Shown here: positions 53,970-62,037 of the stretch, one piece after another
Position numbering within the stretch: position 1 is the first letter of the stretch
How the letters are laid out: each line of letters opens with the position of its first letter
Assembly (NCBI RefSeq): GCF_010548375.1
Contig: NZ_JAAGLY010000004.1
Coordinates: forward strand, 62,001-126,000
Length of the DNA stretch: 64,000 bases
Direction: 5' to 3'
Source: Streptomyces sp. SID13726
GTDB taxonomy: Bacteria; Actinomycetota; Actinomycetes; Streptomycetales; Streptomycetaceae
Translations under genes and position numbers: made by a program
Notes under the pieces: generated by a model
Databases searched by the model: none
What the model saw: the letters and a program-made list of their open reading frames with translations, nothing else
What the model was told of the DNA's origin: nothing

Positions 53970-54010
53970 AAGCGGGACTGGACGGACCCCCCGGCCCTCC
54001 AGTCCCGCTT
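53970..54010. terminator. Bidirectional terminator between uridine kinase and sigQ genes
   Basis: AAGCGGGACTGGA (53970-53982) pairs perfectly with TCCAGTCCCGCTT (53998-54010). It lies between converging genes. Confidence 0.88.
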
Positions 54011-54127
54011 CTTGGTGCTCCCCGTGGTGGTGCTCCCCCGTTGGCCCCCCGTGACCCCCGTAGGTCCCCCCCGGGTACCGGCCCCCCAGCCGGTCCCCGG
54101 TCCCCCGTTACTTGCTTCCCCCCACCC

Positions 54128-54871
54128 TCAGGCCACCAGCTCCCCGAAGGCGTTCTCCTCGTCACGGCCGAAGCTGAGGACCTCGTCCTCGCGCAGCCGG
54201 CGCAGGGAGCGCCAGATGCTGGACTTCACCGTGCCGACACTGATGTCGAGGATCTCCGCGATCTCCGGGTCGGTGCGGCCCTCGTAGTAACGGAGGACCA
54301 GCATCGTGCGCTGGAGTTCGGGGAGCCGGGCGAGCGCCTGCCACAGGACCGCGCGCAGTTCCGTGCCGCGCATCGCGTCCGTGTCGCCGGGCGTCTCCGG
54401 CAGTTCCTCGGTCGGGTACTCGTTCAGCTTGCGGCGGCGCCACGCGCTGATGTGCAGGTTCGTCATGGTGCGGCGGAGGTAGCCCCCGACCGCGGCCTTG
54501 TCGCTGATCCGGTCCCACGCCTTGTACGTCGAGAACAGCGCGCTCTGGAGCAGGTCCTCGGCCTCGAAGCGGTCGCCGGTCAGGTGGTAGGCGGTTGCGT
54601 ACAGGGAGGCGCGGCGCTCCTGGACGTAGGCGGTGAACTCCGCCTCCGACAGCGAACGACGCTCCCCCGTGTCCTCCCTGTACGACGCTCCCCCGTGCGC
54701 ATCCCCCGTGAAGGTGTCAACCACCGACATGTACGCGGTGTGCTGACGCCCGGTGCCGCGAGCGCACCCCCGCCCGCTCACGGCACCGGACTTGTCGGAA
54801 CCCCGGCCCCCGTTCACGTCGTGGAGACGCGTGATCACTGCGCTAGTGCTGGTGCTGTGCAGCGTGTTCAT
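54128..54871 (-). CDS. sigQ: RNA polymerase sigma factor SigQ
   Basis: A 247-residue ECF sigma factor of the SigE (actinobacterial) group: region 2 from SEAEFTAYVQERRASLYATA to AEDLLQSALFSTYKAW, region 4 from LARLPELQRTMLVLRYYEG to EIAEILDISVGTVKSSIWRS. The N-terminal 60 residues are low in similarity and serine/glycine-rich. Start ATG 54871 follows GGGGCGCGAG. It is divergent from afsQ1, the known arrangement, and an AfsQ1 box sits 108 bp upstream. In S. coelicolor SigQ modulates antibiotic output oppositely to AfsQ1. Confidence 0.93.
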   Translation of the reverse strand: MNTLHSTSTSAVITRLHDVNGGRGSDKSGAVSGRGCARGTGRQHTAYMSVVDTFTGDAHGGASYREDTGERRSLSEAEFTAYVQERRASLYATAYHLTGDRFEAEDLLQSALFSTYKAWDRISDKAAVGGYLRRTMTNLHISAWRRRKLNEYPTEELPETPGDTDAMRGTELRAVLWQALARLPELQRTMLVLRYYEGRTDPEIAEILDISVGTVKSSIWRSLRRLREDEVLSFGRDEENAFGELVA

Positions 54872-54978
54872 CTCGCGCCCCCCGTCGTGGACTTCCGGTG
54901 TTCGGTCTGCCCGGGCGGTGCCGCCTTGCCCGTGCCGAAAAGCTTGCCCTCGCACCTTCATGACCGTGTCCGCCGACT

Positions 54979-54994
54979 GTCACAGACCTGTCAC
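54979..54994 (-). promoter_or_regulatory. AfsQ1 binding site upstream of sigQ
   Basis: Read on the minus strand, GTGAC-AGGTCT-GTGAC: two direct GTGAC repeats separated by 6 bp, the exact published AfsQ1 consensus GTnAC-n6-GTnAC. It is in the sigQ-afsQ1 intergenic region, as expected. Confidence 0.88.
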
Positions 54995-55101
54995 AGGGGT
55001 CGGTCTCAGGAATTGCACAGCGGACCCACGGGTGGGTGTCGTACGGACTGCCGTGTCCCCACAGGTCGAACCGCACCCCCTCCATGGGCCAGAATGAGCC
55101 C

Positions 55102-55779
55102 GTGCCTTCCCTGTTGCTGATCGAGGACGACGACGCCATCCGTACCGCCCTGGAGCTGAGTCTCACGCGCCAGGGCCACCGGGTTGCCACGGCTGCCACC
55201 GGCGAGGACGGCCTCAAACTGCTGCGTGAGCAGCGGCCGGACCTGATCGTGCTGGACGTGATGCTGCCCGGCATCGACGGGTTCGAGGTGTGCCGGCGCA
55301 TCCGGCGCACGGACCAGTTGCCGATCATCCTGCTGACCGCCCGGAACGACGACATCGACGTGGTGGTCGGCCTGGAGTCCGGCGCCGACGACTACGTGGT
55401 CAAACCGATCCAGGGGCGGGTGCTCGACGCCCGGATCCGGGCCGTGCTGCGGCGCGGGGAGCGCGAGTCGACCGACGCGGCGAGCTTCGGCAGCCTGGTC
55501 ATCGACCGCGCGGCCATGACCGTGACGAAGAACGGCGAGGATCTCCAGCTCACCCCGACCGAGCTGCGGCTGCTCCTGGAGCTGAGCCGGCGGCCCGGAC
55601 AGGCGCTGTCCCGCCAGCAGTTGCTGCGGCTCGTGTGGGAGCACGACTACCTCGGTGACTCGCGCCTGGTGGACGCGTGTGTGCAGCGGCTGCGCGCGAA
55701 GGTCGAGGACGTGCCGTCGTCCCCGACGCTGATCCGGACCGTGCGGGGCGTGGGCTACCGGCTGGACACGCCTCAGTGA
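55102..55779 (+). CDS. afsQ1: Response regulator AfsQ1
   Basis: A 225-residue OmpR-type regulator: receiver with acidic pocket IEDDD and phosphoacceptor Asp in LIVLDVMLPGIDG (about residue 52), Lys in DDYVVKPIQG, and winged-helix domain (LTPTELRLLLELSRRPGQ, ACVQRLRAKVEDV, RTVRGVGYRL). Length equals S. coelicolor AfsQ1. GTG 55102 has CAGAAT 6 nt upstream and no Shine-Dalgarno sequence (leaderless). It activates antibiotic pathways and sigQ under glutamate or nitrogen conditions in S. coelicolor. Confidence 0.96.
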   Translation: MPSLLLIEDDDAIRTALELSLTRQGHRVATAATGEDGLKLLREQRPDLIVLDVMLPGIDGFEVCRRIRRTDQLPIILLTARNDDIDVVVGLESGADDYVVKPIQGRVLDARIRAVLRRGERESTDAASFGSLVIDRAAMTVTKNGEDLQLTPTELRLLLELSRRPGQALSRQQLLRLVWEHDYLGDSRLVDACVQRLRAKVEDVPSSPTLIRTVRGVGYRLDTPQ

Positions 55780-57347
55780 CCGAAGCGCAAGGGGGGTTCC
55801 GCGGCTGGTTCGCGGCTCGCAAGGGAGTGTGGTCACGGCTGCGTTTCACCAGTCTGCGACTGCGTCTCGTGGTCGTCTTCGGGCTGGTGGCGCTGACCGC
55901 CGCCGTGTCCGCGTCCGGGATCGCGTACTGGCTCAACCGCGAGGCGGTCCTCACCCGCGCCCAGGACGCGGTGCTGCGCGACTTCCAGCAGGAGATGCAG
56001 AACCGCGCGGGCGCCCTGCCCGAGAACCCCACCCAGGACGAACTCCAGCAGGCGGCCGGGCAGATGGCGGGCAGCGGCCAGCGCTTCAGCGTGCTGCTCG
56101 TCGCCACCGACGCCAACGGCCGGACCGTGTACGGCAATTCGGGCGCCCTGGACGGCTTCACGCTCCAGGACGTGCCCGTGTCGCTGCGCGAGGCGGTGAA
56201 CGAGAAGCAGGCCGTCAGCTCCGCCAACAAGTACGCGTACCACCTGTACTGGCAGCGGATCGTCGAGCACGACACCCCGTATCTGGTCGCCGGCACCAAG
56301 GTGATCGGCGGCGGCCCGACCGGTTACATCCTGAAGTCCCTGGAGCCGGAGGCGAAGGACCTCAACTCCCTCGCCTGGTCGCTCGGTATCGCCACCGGGC
56401 TCGCCCTGATCGGCTCCGCGCTGCTCGCCCAGGCCGCCGCGACGACCGTGCTGAAGCCGGTGCACCGGCTCGGGGTCGCCGCCCGCAGGCTGGGCGAGGG
56501 CCGGCTGGACACCCGGCTCAGGGTCTCCGGCACCGACGAACTCGCGGATCTGTCACGGACGTTCAACTACGCGGCCGAGGCGCTGGAGAAACGGGTCGAC
56601 GACATGGCCGCCCGCGACGACGCCTCGCGGCGCTTCGTGGCGGACATGAGCCATGAGCTGCGGACGCCGCTCACCGCGATCACCGCCGTGACGGAGATCC
56701 TGGAGGAGGAGCTGGAGGCGGAGTCCGGCTCGATGGACCCGATGATCGAGCCCGCCGTGCGGCTGGTGGTCAGCGAGACGCGGCGACTGAACTCCCTGGT
56801 CGAGAACCTCATGGAGGTCACCCGCTTCGACGCGGGCACGGCCCGTCTTGTCCTGGACGACGTGGACGTGGCCGACCAGATCACCGCGTGCATCGACGCG
56901 CGCGCGTGGCTGGACGCGGTGGAGCTGGACGCCGAGCGCGGTATCCACGCCCGCCTCGACCCGCGGCGCCTGGACGTCATCCTGGCCAACCTGATCGGCA
57001 ACGCGCTCAAGCACGGCGGATCGCCGGTGAAGGTGTCGGTGCGGGCGGCGGCGGACGAGGTCGTGATCGCCGTTCGGGACGGCGGCCCGGGCATCCCCGA
57101 GGACGTCCTGCCGCATGTCTTCGACCGGTTCTACAAGGCCAGCGCCTCCCGCCCCCGTTCCGAGGGCAGCGGCCTCGGCCTCTCCATCGCCCTGGAGAAC
57201 GCCCACATCCACGGCGGCGAGATCACCGCGGCCAACTCCCCCGACGGCGGTGCGGTGTTCACACTCCGCCTGCCCCGGGACGCCTCGGACCTGGCCGCGG
57301 AGCTCGAGGGCAAGAAGGACGACGGGGCGAAGAAGGGGGACGCGTGA
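55776..57347 (+). CDS. afsQ2: Sensor histidine kinase AfsQ2
   Basis: A 523-residue membrane kinase: N-terminal helix (LVVVFGLVALTAAVSASGIA), an extracellular sensor region (about residues 55-190), second helix (IATGLALIGSALLAQAAATT), HAMP, H-box with phosphorylated His in FVADMSHELRTPLTAITAV, N-box (VILANLIGNALKHGG), G1 (VRDGGPGIPEDV) and G2 (GSGLGLSIA). GTG 55776 overlaps the afsQ1 stop by 2-4 bp. Phosphorylates AfsQ1. Confidence 0.96.
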   Translation: MTEAQGGFRGWFAARKGVWSRLRFTSLRLRLVVVFGLVALTAAVSASGIAYWLNREAVLTRAQDAVLRDFQQEMQNRAGALPENPTQDELQQAAGQMAGSGQRFSVLLVATDANGRTVYGNSGALDGFTLQDVPVSLREAVNEKQAVSSANKYAYHLYWQRIVEHDTPYLVAGTKVIGGGPTGYILKSLEPEAKDLNSLAWSLGIATGLALIGSALLAQAAATTVLKPVHRLGVAARRLGEGRLDTRLRVSGTDELADLSRTFNYAAEALEKRVDDMAARDDASRRFVADMSHELRTPLTAITAVTEILEEELEAESGSMDPMIEPAVRLVVSETRRLNSLVENLMEVTRFDAGTARLVLDDVDVADQITACIDARAWLDAVELDAERGIHARLDPRRLDVILANLIGNALKHGGSPVKVSVRAAADEVVIAVRDGGPGIPEDVLPHVFDRFYKASASRPRSEGSGLGLSIALENAHIHGGEITAANSPDGGAVFTLRLPRDASDLAAELEGKKDDGAKKGDA

Positions 57348-58000
57348 TGCGCACGGAGGGACGACACCCGGGGCGGGCGGAGACAGCGCGTGCCGCGCGG
57401 GGCGGGCGCCGGCTGCTGGCGCTCCCCCTGCTCGGCCTCCTGCTCGCCGGCTGCGGCATCCGCTCCACCGAGGTGCCCACCGACTTCGGGCCCGCGCCCT
57501 CCCGGGTGCGGTGTTCGCTGTCGGAGCCGGGTGCGGCGTCGCAGGCGTCACGGGGGCTGGCCGTGCAGGTGTTCCTGCTGTGCGGGTCGTCGCTGGTGGC
57601 CGTGGACCGGACCCTGCGGGTGCCGGACGGCACGGCGGACTCCGAGCGCCGGGTACTGGTCGCGCAGGGGCTCCTGGACCAGCTCGCGGAGGCCCCGTCG
57701 ACGGCCGAGCGCGAGGCCGGCTACGCGACGTACGTGCGCGGCGGCACCACCGTGGGCGGGCCCCGGCAAGGTGACCCCGAGGACACCCTGCGGCTGAGCA
57801 CCCCGCCCGCCGAGCTGTCGGCCTACTCCCTCGCGCAGCTCGTGTGCACCTTCTCCGACTCGGCCGCGGCCGAGGGCGACGGCTCCGTGATCCTCGGCGG
57901 CCCGGCCACCGCCCCGCTGCGCCGCTACGAGTGCACCGACGAGGTCCGCTCCCGGCCGGGCAGCGAACAGCCCCCGTCGAGCGAGGTGACGGGCGGCTGA
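57347..58000 (+). CDS. afsQ3: AfsQ3 lipoprotein
   Basis: A 217-residue lipoprotein with basic start, hydrophobic core (LLALPLLGLLLAGC, lipobox LAGC) and a mature domain (VQVFLLCGSSLVAVDRTLRV, RRVLVAQGLLDQLAEAPSTA). It overlaps the afsQ2 stop by one base (TGATG), so the three genes form one operon. Probably modulates AfsQ2 sensing at the membrane; direct role not shown by sequence. Confidence 0.92.
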   Translation: MRTEGRHPGRAETARAARGGRRLLALPLLGLLLAGCGIRSTEVPTDFGPAPSRVRCSLSEPGAASQASRGLAVQVFLLCGSSLVAVDRTLRVPDGTADSERRVLVAQGLLDQLAEAPSTAEREAGYATYVRGGTTVGGPRQGDPEDTLRLSTPPAELSAYSLAQLVCTFSDSAAAEGDGSVILGGPATAPLRRYECTDEVRSRPGSEQPPSSEVTGG

Positions 58001-58084
58001 CGTACGCCCGGCCACCACGTGTGGCGCACACCTCACGCAGGTACCTGGGGGTGTTCCGGAACCGATCGTGCCGAGGGCGGCGTC

Positions 58085-58645
58085 TTGTGGATCGTGCAGC
58101 GTCAAGGCCTCATCGGCGGCAGTGCCGCCTTTCGCGTCCGTGTGGCAGGAGGTGTCCTCCTCGTCGCACACCTCGCGTTCGTCGCCTGGTTCGCGCTACG
58201 GCCCCTGGACGTGCCCTGGGTCGTCCCGGCCAACCTGCACCCGCTGGCGACGATCCGGGCCGACCTCGCGCTCGGCTGGCCGGAGGCGGCCCGCCGGATC
58301 GGCGAGGGGCTGGCCCTGCTGGCTCCGCTGGGCTTCCTGCTGCCGATGGTGCACGGAAGGCTCGCGGCCTCCCCGCTCGGCTCCCTGATCCGCACCTCCG
58401 CCGCGGGCGCCCTGATCTCCCTCGGCATCGAACTCCTGCAGACCGGTGTCCCCGGCCAGGTCGTCGACATCGACTCGCTGCTGCTGAACACCGTCGGCGT
58501 GGCCCTCGCGCACCTCGCGGTCGTGCCGGCGGCCCGCCACTGGCTCCGCCGCAGGTCCGACCGGGGCGGGCGCACCGCCGTCCGCCAGGAGGAGCCGGCT
58601 CAGGGTAGGACCCCGACGATTCCCAGGGTCGGCATCGCACCGTAG
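58085..58645 (+). CDS. VanZ-like membrane protein
   Basis: A 186-residue VanZ-family protein: helices LLVAHLAFVAWFAL, GLALLAPLGFLLPMV and SAAGALISLGIELLQ, with the family motif ELLQTGVPGQVVDIDSLLLNT. TTG 58085 follows GAGGG at 7 nt; GTG 58094 is the alternative. VanZ proteins give low-level teicoplanin resistance in some species; here the role is unknown. Confidence 0.85.
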   Translation: MWIVQRQGLIGGSAAFRVRVAGGVLLVAHLAFVAWFALRPLDVPWVVPANLHPLATIRADLALGWPEAARRIGEGLALLAPLGFLLPMVHGRLAASPLGSLIRTSAAGALISLGIELLQTGVPGQVVDIDSLLLNTVGVALAHLAVVPAARHWLRRRSDRGGRTAVRQEEPAQGRTPTIPRVGIAP

Positions 58646-58761
58646 AGCGACGCTTCGCGTTGTTCGTCTCCGTAGCGTTGAAGACAGCTGGAACGGGTCA
58701 CCCGGACCAGCCGAAGGGGTCCGTCCGGACCCGCATCACCGACGCTCGCGAAGGAGCCGCA

Positions 58762-58962
58762 ATGTCCCGCCTCGCCCGCCCCACCAACGGCCGCATGATC
58801 GGCGGAGTGTGTGCCGCGCTGGCACGGCGCTTCGGCACCTCCGCGACCACCATGCGGGTCATCTTCCTGGTGTCCTGCCTGCTGCCGGGCCCGCAGTTCC
58901 TGCTCTACATCGCGCTGTGGATCCTGTTCCCGTCCGAGGAGAAGGCGCAGGCCGCCTGGTAA
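58762..58962 (+). CDS. PspC-domain small membrane protein
   Basis: A 66-residue protein: PTNGRMIGGVCAALARRFGT (PspC signature), then MRVIFLVSCLLPGPQFLLYI (membrane helices) and ALWILFPSEE. ATG 58762 follows AAGGAG at 7 nt. PspC domains sense envelope stress; a stand-alone copy of this size is common in Streptomyces. Confidence 0.9.
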   Translation: MSRLARPTNGRMIGGVCAALARRFGTSATTMRVIFLVSCLLPGPQFLLYIALWILFPSEEKAQAAW

Positions 58963-58970
58963 CCGCCCTC

Positions 58971-59030
58971 GCACACGTACGCCGGTGGGGCGCACCCCGA
59001 GTTCGAGGGGTGCGCCCCACCGGCGTGTGC
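58971..59030. terminator. Long bidirectional terminator
   Basis: A 19-bp perfect stem (58980-58998 with 59007-59025) extended by GCACA/TGTGC. It lies between the converging PspC and small secreted-protein genes. Confidence 0.9.
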
Positions 59031-59044
59031 CAGGGGTGCGGGGC

Positions 59045-59410
59045 TCAGCCGAGGGGCAGGCCGTTCACACCGGTGCCGGCGCCGCCGGGCAGGACCTTGC
59101 CGACCGGCAGGCCGCCGAGGAGACCGGCGACGGGCGCGGTCGGGCCGTCGGCGAGCACCTTCTGGGCGGCGGGCTGGGCGGCCGCGAGGCCCGCACCGAG
59201 AGCCGGCTGGGCCTGCGCCAGCGCCTCACCGGCACCCGGCAGCGCCTTGGTGACGTTCTCCGTCGGGAGCCCCTGGACCTGGGAGAGGGTGCCCAGCGCC
59301 TGGGTGGCGTCCGGCAGCGCCGGGGCGGCGGTCGCGGCACCCGCGCCCGCGGCGGCGAAGGCGGCACCGAGGGCGGCGACACCGAGGGTCTTGGCAGCAG
59401 ACTGCTTCAT
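59045..59410 (-). CDS. Small secreted protein (121 aa)
   Basis: A 121-residue exported protein: signal peptide MKQSAAKTLGVAALGAAFAA, cleaved near ATAAPA, then an A/Q/G/P-rich part (QALGTLSQVQGLPTENV, KVLADGPTAPVAGLLGGLPV). ATG 59410 follows GAGGACG. It shares size, composition and the VAGLL region with the protein at 52767-53159. Function unknown. Confidence 0.72.
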   Translation of the reverse strand: MKQSAAKTLGVAALGAAFAAAGAGAATAAPALPDATQALGTLSQVQGLPTENVTKALPGAGEALAQAQPALGAGLAAAQPAAQKVLADGPTAPVAGLLGGLPVGKVLPGGAGTGVNGLPLG

Positions 59411-59548
59411 GAAATGCGTCCTCGAAATGGGTTTACGGGGAAGTGAGCGGTCCAAGACCGTAAACACGCGAGGGCACCCACCGCAAACATCGAAATGCGG
59501 ACGGATTGTGAACACCCGCCCGCATTCCTTGCCTGAGAATTTACTCGG

Positions 59549-60712
59549 TCAGCCTTCGTCGGCCACAGAACCGCTGGTGGAGGCGGTCTGCTGGAACAGC
59601 CATTCGGACTTCAGCTCCGCATATCCGGGCTTGACGACGTCATTGATCATGGCCAGTCGTTCATCGAAAGGAATGAACGCTGATTTCATCGCATTGACGG
59701 AGAACCACTGCATGTCGTCGAGCGTGTAACCGAACGCGTCGACAAGATGCTCGAATTCCCGGCTCATGCTGGTCCCGGACATCAGCCGGTTGTCGGTGTT
59801 CACGGTGGCCCGGAAGTGCAGCCGCCGCAGCAGCCCGATCGGGTGCTCGGCGTATGAGGAGGCGGCGCCGGTCTGGAGGTTGGAGCTGGGGCACAGCTCC
59901 AGCGGGATCCGCTTGTCCCGGACGTACGAGGCGAGCCGGCCGAGCTTGACCGTGCCGTCCTCGTGGACCTGGATGTCGTCGATGATCCGCACCCCGTGCC
60001 CGAGCCGGTCGGCGCCGCACCACTGGAGCGCCTGCCAGATGGACGGCAGCCCGAAGGCCTCACCGGCATGGATGGTGAAGTGGTTGTTCTCGCGCTTGAG
60101 GTACTCGAAGGCGTCGAGGTGCCGGGTGGGCGGGTAACCGGCCTCGGCCCCGGCGATGTCGAAGCCCACGACCCCCAGGTCCCGGTAGCGGTTGGCGAGT
60201 TCGGCGATCTCCAGGGCCCGGGCCGCGTGCCGCATGGCGGTGAGCAGGGCGCCGACGCGGATGCGGTGGCCGTTGGCCCGCGCCCGCCGCTCCCCTTCCC
60301 GGAAGCCCTCATTGACGGCCTCGACGACCTCTTCGAGGGTCAGGCCCCGCTCCAGGTGCTGTTCGGGGGCGTACCGCACCTCGGCGTAGACGACCCCGTC
60401 CTCGGCGAGGTCCTCGGCGCACTCGGCGGCGACCCGCACCAGCGCGTCACGGGTCTGCATGACGCCGACGGTGTGCGAGAAGGTCTCCAAGTACCGCTCC
60501 AGCGAACCGGAGTCGGCGGCCTCGCGGAACCAGACGCCCAGCCGGTCGGCGTCGCTCTCGGGAAGCGCGGTGTACCCGGTCTCCCGGGCGAGGTCGACGA
60601 TCGTGCCGGGACGCAGCCCGCCGTCGAGGTGATCGTGCAGCAGGACCTTGGGTGCCCGGCGGATCTGGTCCGAGCTCGGGGAGGTCCCCATCCGGTCAGT
60701 CTGGCTCGTCAT
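59549..60712 (-). CDS. add: Adenosine deaminase
   Basis: A 387-residue zinc enzyme that converts adenosine and deoxyadenosine to inosine/deoxyinosine. Metal and active-site motifs: [15 protein letters not shown] near the N-terminus, [10 protein letters not shown] (Glu and His), [12 protein letters not shown] and [16 protein letters not shown] 60712 has TAGAGT 6 nt upstream and no Shine-Dalgarno sequence (leaderless). Its promoter carries the third CTACGCGCGTAG palindrome, so it is probably co-regulated with the phosphorylase and deoC genes. Confidence 0.95.
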   Translation of the reverse strand: MTSQTDRMGTSPSSDQIRRAPKVLLHDHLDGGLRPGTIVDLARETGYTALPESDADRLGVWFREAADSGSLERYLETFSHTVGVMQTRDALVRVAAECAEDLAEDGVVYAEVRYAPEQHLERGLTLEEVVEAVNEGFREGERRARANGHRIRVGALLTAMRHAARALEIAELANRYRDLGVVGFDIAGAEAGYPPTRHLDAFEYLKRENNHFTIHAGEAFGLPSIWQALQWCGADRLGHGVRIIDDIQVHEDGTVKLGRLASYVRDKRIPLELCPSSNLQTGAASSYAEHPIGLLRRLHFRATVNTDNRLMSGTSMSREFEHLVDAFGYTLDDMQWFSVNAMKSAFIPFDERLAMINDVVKPGYAELKSEWLFQQTASTSGSVADEG

Positions 60713-60727
60713 TTCCGCACTCTAACT

Positions 60728-60741
60728 CCTACGCGCGTAGA
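60728..60741. promoter_or_regulatory. Palindromic operator CCTACGCGCGTAGA upstream of adenosine deaminase
   Basis: The third CTACGCGCGTAG copy. It lies just upstream of the -10-like TAGAGT on the minus strand and 15 bp from the start codon, comparable to the other two. Confidence 0.75.
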
Positions 60742-60825
60742 TCGCCCGCTGTACGAATCCGCCGATACGTAACGGTGACCGCCCCGCCCCGTGTCGTACA
60801 CCCGGGCTTCTGACACTGTTCTGTC

Positions 60826-61581
60826 ATGGCACAGCAAGCGACGCCGGTTCGCAGCGCCCGACTGGGCAGGACACTCGGCCCGGAGCCGGTGGCGGTGAGC
60901 GGGGTGGTGCTGCTCCTCCCGGGCGGCGACGAAACCTCAACTCGCAGACCCTCCACGGTCCTTCAGACCTCCGGCGTACGCGCGCTCGGCCGCCGGCTGG
61001 CCCGCGCCGGACAGCCGGACGGGCTCGCGGCGCACCTCGTGCACTACCGCTATCGCGGATGGAACGGCAGCGAGGCGCATCTCGCGCACGACGCGGCCTG
61101 GGCGGCGGACGAGGTCGTACGGCGCTACGGCGACGTCCCCGTGGCCCTGGTCGGCGTCGACATGGGCGGCCGGGCCGCGCTGCACGCGGGCGGCCACGAG
61201 GCCGTCAACTCCGTGGTGGCGATCGCCCCTTGGCTGCCCGAGGAGGACGTGGCGGCGACGCCCGAACCGGTGAAACAGCTCGTGGGGCGCCGGGTGTTGA
61301 TCGTCCACGGCACCAACGACGAGCGCACCGACCCTGAGTTGTCCTTCCGCCTCGCCTCCCGCGCGAAGAAGGCGAACCGGGAGGTGTGCCGCTTCGAGGT
61401 GCACTCCGACGGACACGGACTGCATCAGTACCGGGCGGAAGTCCAGGCGCTCACCGAGGACTTCGTACTGGGCGCGCTGTTCGGGCGGGCACTGTCCCGA
61501 CCGGTGCAGGACGCGCTGGCGGCACCTCCGCCACTGGGGCTGCGGATGCCGCTCGCTTCCGGGTTCGGGCGCAGACGGTAG
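60826..61581 (+). CDS. Alpha/beta-hydrolase-fold protein with Asp at nucleophile position
   Basis: A 251-residue alpha/beta hydrolase: oxyanion region VVLLLPGGDE, nucleophile elbow GVDMGGRAAL (usual GxSxG Ser replaced by Asp), acid residue in IVHGTNDERTDPE, and His in SDGHGLHQY. ATG 60826 lies 6 nt after a CACTGT hexamer and has no Shine-Dalgarno sequence. An Asp nucleophile is typical of epoxide hydrolases and dehalogenases, so the enzyme may not be a simple esterase. Confidence 0.85.
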   Translation: MAQQATPVRSARLGRTLGPEPVAVSGVVLLLPGGDETSTRRPSTVLQTSGVRALGRRLARAGQPDGLAAHLVHYRYRGWNGSEAHLAHDAAWAADEVVRRYGDVPVALVGVDMGGRAALHAGGHEAVNSVVAIAPWLPEEDVAATPEPVKQLVGRRVLIVHGTNDERTDPELSFRLASRAKKANREVCRFEVHSDGHGLHQYRAEVQALTEDFVLGALFGRALSRPVQDALAAPPPLGLRMPLASGFGRRR

Positions 61582-61601
61582 GGCGGGGAGGAGAGGAGGA
61601 G

Positions 61602-61997
61602 TTGGCGCTCGGACTGGTGTTCTTCGGCCTGCTCCTCGCGGTGGGCGGAACAGTGATCCACCGCAAGGATCTGCGCCTGTGGCGCGACGCGGCTTCCGTC
61701 ACGGGGATCGTGGAGGACAGGGTCTTCAGGCCGGGGCAGTCGCGGCCCACGAGTGTGATCGTCAGGTTCACGACTCCGGACGGTGTGACCCGGCAGGGCT
61801 CGGTGGGCGCCCCGCAAGGACCCGAAACGGTCGACCTGGGGGATCCGGTCGAGCTCGTCTACAACCCGGCCGACCTCAGGGACGTACGGAGAGCCGAGTC
61901 CCATGACCCGGAGCGACGTCCGCGCCCCAACGCGCTGCTGGTGCTCGGTGTGCTGTTCCTGGTCGTCGCGGCGGGGCTCGTGATCGCGGAGCTCTGA
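61602..61997 (+). CDS. DUF3592-type membrane protein
   Basis: A 131-residue protein: first helix LALGLVFFGLLLAVGGTVI, a beta-rich central part (VTGIVEDRVFRPGQSRPTSV, VRFTTPDGVTRQGSVG, DPVELVYNPADLRD), second helix ALLVLGVLFLVVAAGLVI. This is the DUF3592 layout. TTG 61602 follows GGAGGA. Function unknown. Confidence 0.8.
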   Translation: MALGLVFFGLLLAVGGTVIHRKDLRLWRDAASVTGIVEDRVFRPGQSRPTSVIVRFTTPDGVTRQGSVGAPQGPETVDLGDPVELVYNPADLRDVRRAESHDPERRPRPNALLVLGVLFLVVAAGLVIAEL

Positions 61998-62037
61998 GCC
62001 GGGAGGGCCGCCGGGTTCAGCCGGGAGGGCTCCGGGT

